64,000 nt of DNA from Glossina fuscipes (lineage: Eukaryota > Arthropoda > Insecta > Diptera > Glossinidae): positions 593,560-657,559 of the forward strand of contig NW_023998436.1 of the NCBI RefSeq assembly GCF_014805625.2. Reading direction: 5' to 3'. The translations under genes and the position numbers were made by a program. Position 1 is the stretch's first letter; each line of letters begins with the position of its first letter. This document shows, one piece after another, positions 22,640-32,224 of the stretch. Below the pieces are notes generated by a model that was given only the letters and a program-made list of their open reading frames with translations, made no database searches and had not been told where the DNA came from.

Positions 22640-23340
22640 ACCGTTATCTTAAAAAGGACAAAAAAAAGTAAAAGAACTAAATTTTCATGCTCTATAATAT
22701 GGAGTGGGCGTGGTTGATTTTATCTTTTTTTAAAATGAAAGTTTTTCTCGCATAGGCGTGTGGGCATTGTTGGCGGTTCGTTGAAAAAGTTTACGTCACT
22801 TCCAAATTCTTTGTAGGTATACAGACAGATGGACAGACGAATAGATGCATTTTGGGGTTTTTGTTTTTGCACCTTATAGAGATATTAAAAAAAAAATTAT
22901 ATTTTGAGACACCATTATATTGGTTAGGTGGGGTCAACTTTTTCCGTTTTTGTAAAGAAGTGCTGTAGCATCGCCCAAATAGAATATGCGTTCAAATTTT
23001 TGGGCATTTTTCTGCTACAATATCTGAGTAAAGAGCAAAAGACCAATTTTTCATTCCTTTTGAAAAACAGAAACGTTCTCAGTTTACGTGGTACTGTGGG
23101 CATATCCTTTGGCCCATTTTCGATGCCACTCTACGTGCAAGAACTTTCAAGGTTTAAACCAAGTTTGATAGTTTCATTCTCTTCTCATATTTTTACACAG
23201 ACGGACAAACAGTCAGTCGATTAAGGACTTTATGGTAATCTGGAATATATACATGTTGTGGGTTGTCTGATGTTTTCTTCTGGGTATCGCAAACGTTTTA
23301 ACAAAACGAATATACCTCCCATCCTACGGTGATGGGTATA
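22640..23340 (+). repeat. HP-B interspersed repeat, near full length
   Basis: Shares long blocks with the copy at 37.1 kb: 'GGTCAACTTTTTCCGTTTTT', 'TGCTGTAGCATCGCCCAAAT', 'AATATGCGTTCAAATTTTTG', 'TTTTCATTCCTTTTGAAAAA', 'CGTTCTCAGTTTACGTGGTA' and 'TGCAAGAACTTTCAAGG'. It ends with a core 'AGACGGACAAACAGTCAGTC', 'GTATCGCAAACGTTTTAACA' and the terminal hairpin 'ATACCTCCCATCC' / 'GGTGATGGGTAT'. The upstream segment 22640-22850 has an extra 'CAGACAGATGGACAGACG' core, so two HP-B pieces may be joined. Confidence 0.75.
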
Positions 23341-23375
23341 AAAATGCATTTTTCGAATCGGATTTTTTGCTTTGT

Positions 23376-23702
23376 TGCATTCTACACCGCTTACGATGAA
23401 AGTGTTTATTATTAAATTTGCGTAGATCAATGCAACACTCAGAACTTGAGAGGGAGGAATCACTTTCTGCTCGCCCATCTTGTTTTCTTGTTTTGAACCC
23501 GTAGTTCGCGAGCTTTGAATTATTTTAATAAAAGTTTTTTGGCCGAAGGATGCACGTGATTGGATATGTTTCGGCTATGACCACTATTTCGTCCTCTTCT
23601 CATAACGTCATACTTTGAAAAGTCGCCAGATGAATCACTGTGAGGTGGTCGACGATATTGAGTGGCGATTCGTATAGCCCACTATAGTGTCTTTACTGCC
23701 TT
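23376..23702 (+). repeat. HP-A interspersed repeat
   Basis: 'ATTCTACACCGCTTACGATG' (hairpin arm), 'GCAACACTCAGAACTTGAGA', a shortened core 'CGCCCATCTTGTTTTCTTGT', then the distal half 'GGCCGAAGGATGCACGTGAT', 'TATGACCACTATTTCGTCC', 'CATACTTTGAAAAGTCGCCA' and the closing 'CCCACTATAGTGTCTTTAC'. It follows an HP-B copy closely. Confidence 0.65.
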
Positions 23703-23933
23703 CTAATTGACATTAACATACGCATATAGTGATTCAAGTGCTTTATATAACAAATGTCATATTCCTTCCAAAGTAAGTCAAATTGATTAAATATACATTT
23801 GTTTTTTCTTCTGCTGCGCTTTTCATCATTATCACTGTCATGGAAAGGAATATTTCACAATTATTAGTTGAAGTTTGAGTAATGTGAGGCTGTTATGATT
23901 CTCATCGTTGGCGGGGGTTTACAGCAAAAGAGG

Positions 23934-23957
23934 GCGCGGGGCGGGGGGCGGGCGGGT
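23934..23957 (+). repeat. Short G-rich run with G-quadruplex potential
   Basis: Consecutive G runs 'GGGGCGGGGGGCGGGCGGG' stand out strongly in an AT-rich region. A second weaker G-rich run lies at 24911-24931 ('GGGGGGTGGGGGGGTGTG'). Function unknown. Confidence 0.8.
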
Positions 23958-24024
23958 TACAAATTGCCTGTTGACATAGTAAAATGGAATTTCATCTCAA
24001 ATTGAACTTGAGGAATTTTCATTT

Positions 24025-24026
<2 letters not shown>

Positions 24027-24060
<34 letters not shown>

Positions 24061-24061
24061 C
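24027..24061. repeat. (ATC)n microsatellite
   Basis: Uninterrupted ATC trinucleotide run of about 11 units, similar to the run at 9.57 kb. Confidence 0.95.
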
Positions 24062-24094
24062 AATCATATGCTATATGACCGTCAGTATTAATCA

Positions 24095-24122
24095 TATACA
24101 TATATATATATATATATATATA
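24095..24122. repeat. (TA)n microsatellite
   Basis: TA dinucleotide run, uninterrupted after ATACATA. Confidence 0.95.
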
Positions 24123-24927
24123 GAAAAATTTACATAAAAATTTTATTTATTGATAACAATGAATACATTTTTAAGGGGTCGACTATTTTTGCACAAACGC
24201 TAACGCGGAAAAGCAAAATATGCATTTAACATTTAACTGGATTTTCTTCATATCTTGCTTGTTACCATTTTTTTTTTTTTTTTACAATTACATACTTCAT
24301 CGTTTTCATACGCTTAAGAAGTAAAACGGCCTTTTTCATTTCATTCAATAGTAAATAAATGCCATACATGCATTAATATTATTAATCGGACAACAACATA
24401 TCAGTTTGATTGGTTCAAAGCAAAGAAAAAATCGCTTACGCTTTTAGTTGATAATTAACATTTAATTTACAAAATTGTTATGGACAGATTTTTTTTTTTC
24501 CTTTTTTTTGATTAAATAAAAGACACTTGATGTTGTAATTAAGTAACATTTTCATTTAAATGCAAATTCTTCAAAAATATATCTTAATTAGACTTTTACT
24601 TCGGTTTCCTTCTTTTTTTTCAACTAAATTTGCATTTAATTGAAAAAGTTAGGCGGCACTCCTTGGATTTATATTACCTAAAGCGTAACGAAATGCAATG
24701 ATGTTATGGTGTTCACGTTAATCTGGTTATGTGACTCTTTTTAACTACTGCCACCTGGCTTTCTTATTAAACGGACTTTTTTTTCTGGGAGAGATCTTTT
24801 TTGTTTTTTTGTTTTAATTTGACTACTCAGTTAGCGAATGTCACCATTTCCTGCAAAAAACCGGTCAACAACCATGGCCAATTAAAGGGAAAGACAGGAC
24901 AAAAGAGGAAGGGGGGTGGGGGGGTGT

Positions 24928-25062
24928 GAGGGCGAAGTCTAGTGGGTATGTGCCCTCAATAGATAAGTGTAATATCCTTATCGGCTAAGCATTCACTATA
25001 GTCACGATCGAAATAAACTCTGCCACACTGAGATGTGGACCCGCGAACAATGACTTGGTAGT
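24928..25062 (-). repeat. SINE-like repeat, copy 2
   Basis: Homologous to the copy at 4.93 kb ('CTAGTGGGTATGTGCC', 'GATAAGTGTAATATCCTTA') and to the copy at 49.2 kb ('CTATAGTCACGATCG', 'CACTGAGATGTGGACCCGCG'). On the minus strand the order is tRNA-like head, then tail. The B-box region (CGCGGGTCCACATCTC) is diverged from the polymerase III consensus. Confidence 0.6.
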
Positions 25063-25192
25063 TCCGATTCTTTTCTTCACTATTTTGAAGTTCGAATGAA
25101 ACGTGTTTTCCTCTGTTACACTGCATGGTTTTTGCGTCCCCTGAAACTTGAATGAAGGGTCTTCTTTTCTTTCTTCATTTAATGATGATGAT

Positions 25193-25579
25193 CGAATGAA
25201 ACTGTTACCGATGTCAACTGAGAAAATTGAGCTAAGTATTGTTGCAGAAAAGACCAGCAATAGCGGTTAACGGACATACAGTTATCCTCTTGCATGACAA
25301 CAATCGGCAACAGCTTAGAGGAGTTGTAAAGGATACCCTGTTGCAGCTCAAATTGGAAGTTTAACCGCATCCAGCTTGCTGACCCGACATAGCGCCTTAT
25401 TCAGATCGACGCAGCGTGGCATGGTTGGCACGAGCCTCCGCAAGATTGAAGAAGCGCAAAAATAGGTCAACGATTGGATTAACCTGCCAAGTCAATATCG
25501 CTCTTCCGCGACGGCTTCGTCATGTTGCCAGAAAGATGAGAAAACGTCGTAGAAAATAATGGGAAATATTTTGATTAAT
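25193..25579 (+). pseudogene. Mariner transposase remnant, C-terminal half, mellifera-like
   Basis: Plus-strand translation, with frame changes, shows in order: an AEKRPxxA-type segment (LLQKRPAIAVNGH); the second catalytic Asp motif VILLHDN at 25281; VVKDTLLQLKLEV; a 'PHPAxSPDIAP' motif broken by a stop; 'YSD', which could retain the third Asp; SLRKIEEAQK; and the C-terminal SLFRDGFVMLPER-stop-ENVVENNGKYFD with a natural stop at about 25579. This order and the terminal motif fit mellifera-subfamily mariners. The stop inside LPERxE replaces the usual Trp codon. The first Asp region and the N-terminus are missing, and no inverted repeats were seen. It is defective. Confidence 0.85.
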
Positions 25580-26740
25580 ACGCACTGCGGCCAATTTTTC
25601 ACAATAAATGTTTTTTTTTTTTCAAAAGAAGACATGATCAGAATACTTGCAAGCACCAAGTAAGAACAAATGGTATTTTAAGTTTTAATCAAACTTTTAA
25701 TAAGAATAAGAAGAAGACTTTAGTTTGAAATGTTAATCAATTGAAATCAAGCAATCGAACAAACCTTTACAAGATACCTAGATAAGGGTCTTGCATAACA
25801 TAATATTATATTGTTTTCATGACGCCGTAGGTATCTTTTTTTTTTCTTACTCTTTCATTATCATATGATTATGAGTCTAGCAAATTAATGTTAATAAATT
25901 AGCAAAGAGACTTAATCAAATGTTGAACCAGTCTAACAGTTATGGTATAATGCACCTGGGCACTATTTTTACAGGTTGTTTGTATGAAATACCTTTCACT
26001 TATTAACATTTGTATACATTTGTTCACAATTTCTTAAGCACCTCAAATAATACATAATTTTTTTTGTTTTTTTTTTTTGTTTTTGGTTTTTGCGTATGTG
26101 TACATAATACATACTTTGAAAATAGGCCAAAATCGATTTAACGATTTACGCACAATTTCAGCAACGTGTATACGGCTGCACATTAATATATAAATATACA
26201 CCAGCATATACCTATATATATATATGTATATATATATATATAGAAATACATGAGGTCAATAGTCTTTGCTGGCTGCAGTGAACTGAATATAGTACAGACG
26301 GCCAATGTGGCTACGGTTAGACTTAATGAAATTCTCTTAAAATACTAATGAAATCCTCTTAGAAAATAGGTAAAATAAAAAAAAAAAAAATTATTTTTTT
26401 TAAAAATCGAGTACACTTTTTTAATAAATTATAACAAGAAGAAATTCTTACAACCTTAATATTGCAACCCTTTTCGCTTTCTAAGCATTTCCTCGTAATT
26501 TTTTGCAAAAAAAGAAAAAAAAAATTCATTATTACAATCGTTCTACCGATAACTTTATTTTTAATTTAATTTGCTTCGCTATTCATAGGCTGCTTGTGCA
26601 TATCATTTCGTATGTTTGAACTGAATTTCTTTCTTTTAAAAATAATAATAATAATATGCTTGTTTAAGCTTTTTCAGAGCCATCACTTAACTACAACTTT
26701 TATTAACAATAAGTTCGTGGAATCGCTAATAAAATATGAT
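25580..26740. other. AT-rich non-coding stretch
   Basis: No gene. T runs at 25612-25623, 25838 and 26057-26080, and an imperfect TA run at 26213-26241. Confidence 0.6.
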
Positions 26741-27020
26741 TAACCGAGTAGGCAAAGATGCAGAGGCAAAGAATCGCGGTTCAAATCTCAAGTGCGATGG
26801 AGTTTTTAATATAGGCGGGTATACGATCCAAGTCATCCGGCAGTCTTTAAAGCCATGCTTCTAATAAATAAGTGAAATAAAAACAACAAGTTTTATGATC
26901 GCCGGTTCAAATCTCAAGTGCGATATAGGCAGCTATATGATCTAAATCATCCTGGAGACTTTAAATCCCTGTATCAAGTACATAGACAGTAAATAAGTAA
27001 AATAAAAACAACTTTTATGC
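26741..27020 (+). repeat. tRNA-derived SINE with partially duplicated body, copy 3
   Basis: A-box-like TAACCGAGTAGG at 26741-26752 and B-box-like GGTTCAAATCT at 26779-26789 form a polymerase III-type head. The spacing is slightly short for a tRNA. From the B-box onward about 126 bp is repeated: 'ATCGCGGTTCAAATCTCAAG' at 26772 and 'ATCGCCGGTTCAAATCTCAA' at 26898. Each unit runs through 'TAGGCRGSTATAYGATC', 'TCATCC' and 'AATAAGTRAAATAAAAACAA'. The shared 'TCGCGG-TTCAAATCTCA-GTG' core links it to the copy at 49.2 kb. Confidence 0.6.
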
Positions 27021-27189
27021 GGTCATTAAGTAGTAGGACTAAAAGAGAGTAGAGTATTTTTGCAAGACATGAACTTATTCACTAAGATTGTCATCAGCAC
27101 AAAATTTTTTCAAAATTTTTATGTAAAGTACATATGCTAGCAACATTGAAGTAAAGTAGAGTAAACTGTGTCCCAAAAAAAAAAAATGT

Positions 27190-27890
27190 AAATTGTCAGA
27201 ATAAAGTTAAGCGCCTGTAAGATCTCATATTGTGAAGAATATATGACTATGCCTTTCTTATAGAAGCGTTCATACAAGCCCTCATTGGAGGCATCCTTTT
27301 CTAACGAGCATTTTCTTGAAATTCGCAAACAGATAGCGGCGAGATACTGGCTAAGAGCAAAACCTAGACAATACGGTAGATGTAGGAGCGGTTCATGCAA
27401 TTTTGCCGCTGTTACGATCGACTTATAACATCGTGCATTGTCTTAGAGACAAAGCAGTTCTTCTTAATTGGAGACCTTCTTTTTGCAATTCGGTTATTCG
27501 AAAGCATTTATAATGGTATGTGGTATTCATTCTTCATCCTCGATCGTCGATGTATTATAGTACACCATGCGAACGCGATGCGAATCTATTCAGATGACAT
27601 TTGCATTCTTGGATGGCTTTTGCTGCTTGTTGCCCACCCGGCTAGCTGCTGATTTGACTCTAGCGTCTAGTGATAAACCGTTGTTTCATCTATTCGCACA
27701 TATCGCGGGGAAACATATTTTCCATTTCTAAGCAGCTTCAAGCGGTGCTCTTAGTGTCGCTATTTTCGGGTAAAAAGTTCGCCAAGAAGCCACTTCGAGC
27801 AGAGTTTTCTCACAAAAAAGATGATTTCCTTATAAGCTGTGAATGTAGATCTATTAAAAGGGCGACCTTAGGTTTTACAAGAAGTACTTA
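27190..27890 (-). pseudogene. Mariner transposase remnant, irritans-like, most of the catalytic domain
   Basis: Reading the minus strand from 27890: KVALLIDLHSQLI (end of the HTH region); RKLCSKW; RYVRIDET with the first catalytic Asp at 27688-27690; ESNQQLAGW; a segment aligning with the 'TINSDYY' region; KKNCF; DNARCYKSIVTAAKLHE with the second Asp at 27440-27442 (the preceding Gln codon is TAA); and ERFYKKGI near the C-terminus. The expected third Asp is Gln (CAG at 27347-27349). Only 30 residues lie between the second and third positions instead of 34, a 12 bp deletion. Several frameshifts and stops. No start or inverted repeats are identifiable. Confidence 0.85.
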
Positions 27891-28803
27891 AAGCTTTCAA
27901 TCACTCATTCCTTTAGCCCATCTTACGCAACCTTTGGTCTGGCAGTACAGAACGACTTATTAGTATGCCTTCAACCACATCTCATGTCATGGCAAGACAA
28001 GGTCGTGGTTATAATGAGAGCACAGCCAGAAGTGCCATCGGACTGCGACTAAATTACACGCATAGATGGGATCCCCTAAGCGATTAGTCACATAAACAAT
28101 AACGAAATTTCGCCTTTTAATAAACAAATGCATGCTATTGCCCATATCTATCCTAAGTTCATTTTCTGGCAAACTGATTCTCGAATCTTTATAATAATTT
28201 CTTAGATAAAACGAGAAAAATAAAAAGCTCCAAATACGAATAAATTAAATGAGAAATCGTTTTGTATCAAATGGAGAAATTAACACAAAAAAAGAAAGGC
28301 AAACAGTCGCGGCTGGCATTTGAACGATATAAAAAATTGTTTATGAACTTTATCAATGAGATGGAAACAATAAACTCTCGTCGTATACAAGGCATGTGTT
28401 ATAGTTTATATACACTATTTAATGAACTTATTAAAAAAAAAATCTAAAAAAATAAAAAATTTTTTAAATGTTTTCAAGAACTTCTCTTGAACTTTCAAGA
28501 TACGTTAATAAGCTGATAAAAACGTCGGTGGGCTTTCATTTCAGTATGGAATTCAATGTGAATTAATAACAAATTACAGTCACCGAATCTAGTAGCAAAG
28601 TATTGAAGAATTTCACTTGATTACACTACTGATGGCTACCTTTTTTTCTTGTTATTTTTAGAAGAGACAATCAGTAAAATACACGGAATAGGTTTTCATT
28701 ATTTAAAGAAATTTAAATCTTCCAAAAAACACTAATGATAATGGATGTCAACATGTGTAATAAATTTAGAAAAAATAAAAGAAAAGAAATACATATTTAT
28801 GTA
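27891..28803. other. Non-coding stretch between two mariner remnants
   Basis: If the 27.2-27.9 kb element once had a first helix-turn-helix and a 5' end, they should lie at 27.9-28.2 kb, but I cannot recognise them. The only frame of note is 28262-28447, listed separately. Confidence 0.5.
28262..28447 (+). CDS. Weak candidate small open frame, 61 codons
   Basis: A 61-codon frame, Lys/Arg-rich at the start, then a mixed charged and hydrophobic stretch (KQSRLAFERYKKLFMNFINE, continuing to a Cys-Tyr pair and FNELIKKKI) that could form amphipathic helices. Codon use is less uniformly AT-ended than in most frames here. I recognise no family. Frames of this length occur by chance in a 64 kb window, and no splice signals or supporting context are evident. 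Probably not a gene. Confidence 0.12.
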   Translation: MYQMEKLTQKKKGKQSRLAFERYKKLFMNFINEMETINSRRIQGMCYSLYTLFNELIKKKI

Positions 28804-28825
28804 AGATGTCACTCAATAAGTTTCC
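28804..28825 (+). repeat. Left terminal inverted repeat of the mariner element
   Basis: 22 bp ending ...AATAAGTTTCC. It pairs with 29508-29529, differing at only one position, the second base (G against C). Confidence 0.9.
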
Positions 28826-28844
28826 AGTCTGACCTATAGCTTTT

Positions 28845-29400
28845 TTGCAATTTTGTCATTTAAAGGCACTTATAACGCTACACGATATTAATTATTGATC
28901 TTCTGGCCCTTTTGCAAGATAATCGATGAATCAAACCTTCCCGGTTTCAAGTTTTTGGTAGTCTTTCACCTCATCTATTGCCAATTTAACTCTAGAGCCT
29001 ACTAAAAATGTCACTTTTCGTGCATTGTCGCATATCGCTTTCTCACGGATACGTGTTCTTGCAAAATGATGGATGGTCTACCTTTTCATATCTTTAGGCA
29101 GTTAGAAACTATCAAACGCAACTTCACTTCTCGATTTTCCAAAACAATTTCGCGCGCTTTTTTTATGTTTTTTGGAATAACCTCCGAGTTCGGACGACCA
29201 GAGTCTTCAGCGTCATCGATGTCCATAGGATTTTGTTTAAAATTAGCAAACCATCGACAAATTTAGATTGTCGACAGACAAGAGTCGCCCTGACGTCTTC
29301 CAAGCCAATGTCAAATGTATTTTTTCTTATCACTACATTCAGACATTGTTTCGAAAATAACATGAGTATAGTCATTAAAGCCCCTCTAATCTGTAACCCG
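28845..29400 (-). pseudogene. Mariner transposase remnant, irritans-like, inside the 28.8-29.5 kb element
   Basis: In minus-strand order: a decayed first helix-turn-helix ending WFANFKQNPMD; DDAEDSGRPNSEVIPKNIKK; IVLENREVKLR; LKI-stop-KGR; IILQEHVSVRKRYATMHEK (the residues before the WVPREL linker); then, after a deletion, FIDYLAKG and a piece aligning with TINSDYYxALLxRLKxEIAxK before it runs into the left inverted repeat. The first Asp (DETW), second Asp (HDNA) and third Asp regions are all gone. The motifs match the irritans subfamily. Stops and frameshifts are numerous. Confidence 0.85.
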
Positions 29401-29507
29401 CTTGTCAGAATGCCACGAAATGGCGACAAGTATGGTATCTATGAAGATTAATACCATCCAGAAATCGCATGGGTCTCTCAAGAGTGTTGCCAGAAATGTA
29501 TCACACC

Positions 29508-29529
29508 GGAAACTTATTGAGTGACATGT
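29508..29529 (-). repeat. Right terminal inverted repeat of the mariner element
   Basis: GGAAACTTATTGAGTGACAT plus two bases, followed by the TA duplication. On the minus strand this is the 5' end of the element. Confidence 0.9.
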
Positions 29530-29531
29530 TA

Positions 29532-30300
29532 TATGTATATATATATGTGTGTATGTATTTGTATGCAGATGTTTAACCGTTTCCGTAGCTTGGGCCCATG
29601 TAAGAACCAGAAGCCGTTTTTTAGCAGTCGATGTTGAATGAACTCGATACCGGTCCATTTTCGTCTCGCTAAAGCGAATGGTTTACAGTCGTCGATAAAT
29701 CATGCATTTTTCTTACGCTCGCATGAAATATCACTCGAACGTAAAACTGCTATTGTGTAATGTATTTAAATTACGATCGAGTTTACTTAATGTCGGGCAG
29801 TTACAAACCAACTCTCGAACATACGCTGCGCCACATGTAAGAGAGATTTGCCAGAAACTTTCACTAAATGCAAACAAGTATCACGCTCACGGACAATTAG
29901 GTCGGAAAAATATTTTATTAGAAATGTTCGTCCGATCTTCCATTCTTTTATTGAATAACCAATGCTAATATTAGCCTTAAAAACATTATAGTTAGCCATC
30001 GAATTTCTACCATAAGCGGATATCAACTAAAGCACTATCGAAGTTTGACTTCAATCACCATAAAAACATATACAAGTAAAAAAATTGTCTTAGTTTGCTC
30101 AGTTATGTATCAAGTGCTGCCAGATGGCATGAAAACGATGTACTATTTATGTTCTGTTTTTGTATTTTTCCTATATATCGTAAACCCATATCGTATCGAA
30201 TTTTTCATAAGTATCACCTTCAATTCTAACCGGCGTAGAAGAAATTCCAATGTGTTTGTCGAATTTGAAACCGGTATGTGAAGTTTTGTAATCACGGGAA
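29532..30300. other. Non-coding stretch
   Basis: No gene. A short TATATG run follows the mariner. Overlapping frames on both strands at 29.70-30.03 kb have no recognised motif. Confidence 0.5.
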
Positions 30301-30304
30301 TGTG

Positions 30305-30460
30305 TGTCACAGAGAATGCAAAAGTGGACTGACAGACGTGTCCAGTTCGTTGCGGAATCCGTTATCGATTGAAGACATTAAAAACTTAGAAATATGTATA
30401 GTTAAGATATACGCTCTGAAGCTTTCTTCAGGATGCATCCTATGGCGGATTTTTATGAAT
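30305..30460 (+). repeat. HP-B repeat fragment
   Basis: 'GTGGACTGACAGACGTGTCC', 'TTGAAGACATTAAAAACTTA', 'GTTAAGATATACGCTCTGAA' and 'GCTTTCTTCAGGATGCATC' match the end of the copy at 37.4 kb ('GGTCTCTGAAGCTTTCTTC'). The hairpin end is lost. Confidence 0.55.
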
Positions 30461-31368
30461 TGCAAGCGGGCGTACTGTTCCATGCGTAAATAAGCTTTTA
30501 AGTTCGCTTTAAAAAAACATGATGTGAAAGGATCATCTCCTGAATCTAGAGGCAAGCCTGTGAGTCGTGAAAATGTTTTCATTTTCCGCTTGATAGATGA
30601 ACGAACGGATAGCTTTATGTCTGATCAAAGATCGTATTTGTCCCTCATAAGCACTTCTATAAATTTTCCTTGCATTCCTTATACTTTACAAACATTAAAA
30701 AAGTCTAAAATCTCGTAACGCTCCGCATATGAAAAGAATTTGCCTTTATGCCTTTAGTTTGAAAAAAAAAAAAAAAAATTCCACTGCTACTTAAGAGGAT
30801 GAACCTTTCAGGAAAAAAGCTTAATAAATAGTATGCACAGCAGATTTTCAAAAATTTTTACTATGAAAACATCATAAATTTATTTAAATTTAATGTTTTA
30901 ATAAATTTTATCTTCAACACCCACTTATGTTGATTTGACCATAACAGCACCCACTCATGCGTAACTAAATCATTCAATATTAAAGATTTCGAAATTACAT
31001 AAAACATCAATGTGTTGTGTTCTGAAGGGAAGTTACCTAAGCAAAGGTAATTTTTTTTCCTTTCAATCTATTTCTCTTAGGAAATGAATGATAAATGATG
31101 CAGAATGACCTTGATTTTTAATCTTACTATATACCAGGGTTTCTTACAGAAGAAAGAAGAACCAGGTTATGTAAGTATGTTCCGTAATTTAGTAGCCTTC
31201 TACTAAGTTATAGCGTTGAATATTAAATAAACAATTTTATTTACAAGCTTCGAATGCTTTTTACACGGTATGTATAATGAGAATTGTTAATAATTAACAG
31301 CCAACATAATGAAGACGTGAATTTATTTTAACATCAAACAAACAAATAAATTTTAATGTAACGAACAC
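30461..31368. other. AT-rich non-coding stretch
   Basis: No gene or mobile element recognised. A run at 30762-30778. Confidence 0.55.
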
Positions 31369-31562
31369 ATGGTCAGTATAAGAAAAGAGAACGTTTGGCT
31401 AAACATAACGAAATATATGGTCAGCATAAGAAAGAAAAACTTTCGGTTAAACGCAAAGGAACACATGTTCAGTCTAAGAAAAAAGAATGTTCCGATAAAC
31501 ATAATGGAATCAATAGTCAATATAAGAAAGGAGAACGATCGGTCAAACATAATGGAGCGCGC
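31369..31562 (+). repeat. 48 bp tandem repeat, four units, open in several frames
   Basis: The word (G/A)GTCAG or its variants recurs at 31371, 31419, 31467 and 31515, an exact 48 bp period. Each unit contains TAAGAAA(A/G)G/A and AAACATAA(C/T)G words. Because 48 is a multiple of three, two plus-strand frames and one minus-strand frame stay open across all units. One plus frame reads as a hydrophilic 16-residue repeat of the form (H/N)xQxKKxxxSVKHNGx; another has MVSIRKEN-type repeats. There is no upstream start context or downstream coding. It is either a minisatellite or a stray repeat exon. Confidence 0.8.
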
Positions 31563-32224
31563 AATCAAAACACGGGCTACGGTAGGTAACGGGTTATGCA
31601 AACCATCGATTGCCAAGAAAAGAAAAATAATTCTAGTATCATAGTATTGGAAGGTGGTAGCGTTGGGTAAGTTTGCAACTCGTACGTTTGTCAGACGACG
31701 TACTTAAAGAAATCTAATATCATAGTAGGGTAAGACGACAGCACACCGCGCATTTGCATCTTATACGCTCTTCGAGAGCTGGAGAACTATGATCTAATCT
31801 TCATCCATACCTCTTCAGTTGAAGGTGACTGATTGGCTGTAGAGGTGATCCGCATAGAGCTCTTTCACGCTTAGTGGAGATTTTTTTCGTTTTTATTTTA
31901 GGGATGTGGCGGAAATCGGTTTACATTGCTGTTCTTGAAACTCGATTTGGGCTTTGACGCTCAAGTTAAAAGGAAGACGTAGAGATATAGATCGCGTCAT
32001 CCAGTGGGAATGTTATGTCCAAGAGTGTAGTCTACACTGGTTTTCTTTTCTGCAACTTCATTTGCATATTTTCTCTTATAGCGAATTTTCAGGTTATAAG
32101 ATGTTCCCATCCTTTTGACGTTTCATTATTCTTTTCTTCTTTTTATCGAAGGACCCGGAAAAAGTTCTCCAGCTTCGCCGTGGCACCGGATACCACCGGA
32201 TGGTTGCGAAAGTTTGGTCGAAAT
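31563..32224. other. Non-coding stretch
   Basis: No gene recognised. Base composition is somewhat more balanced than the surroundings. Confidence 0.5.

Larger units (their letters stand above)
23703..24927. other. AT-rich non-coding stretch with microsatellites
   Basis: No gene. Includes a short G-rich run at 23934-23957 (GGCGCGGGGCGGGGGGCGGG), the ATC run, a TA run and T runs (24270-24284, 24489-24510). Confidence 0.55.
28804..29529 (-). mobile_element. Internally deleted mariner with inverted repeats and TA duplication
   Basis: The ends are near-perfect inverted repeats: ATGTCACTCAATAAGTTTCC at the left (28806-28825) and its exact complement at the right (29508-29527). With two more bases each the element spans 28804-29529 and is flanked by TA at 28802-28803 and 29530-29531, the target duplication of the Tc1/mariner superfamily. 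It is 726 bp, against about 1.3 kb for autonomous mariners. Minus-strand coding remnants run from 29400 to 28845. The interior is missing most of the catalytic domain. It is non-autonomous, and its close terminal repeats suggest it once moved with a helper transposase. Confidence 0.9.

Noticed and set aside
26741..26852. Functional tRNA gene
   Set aside because: A- and B-box-like words are present, but the spacing is short, stems do not pair, and the body is duplicated; it fits a SINE.
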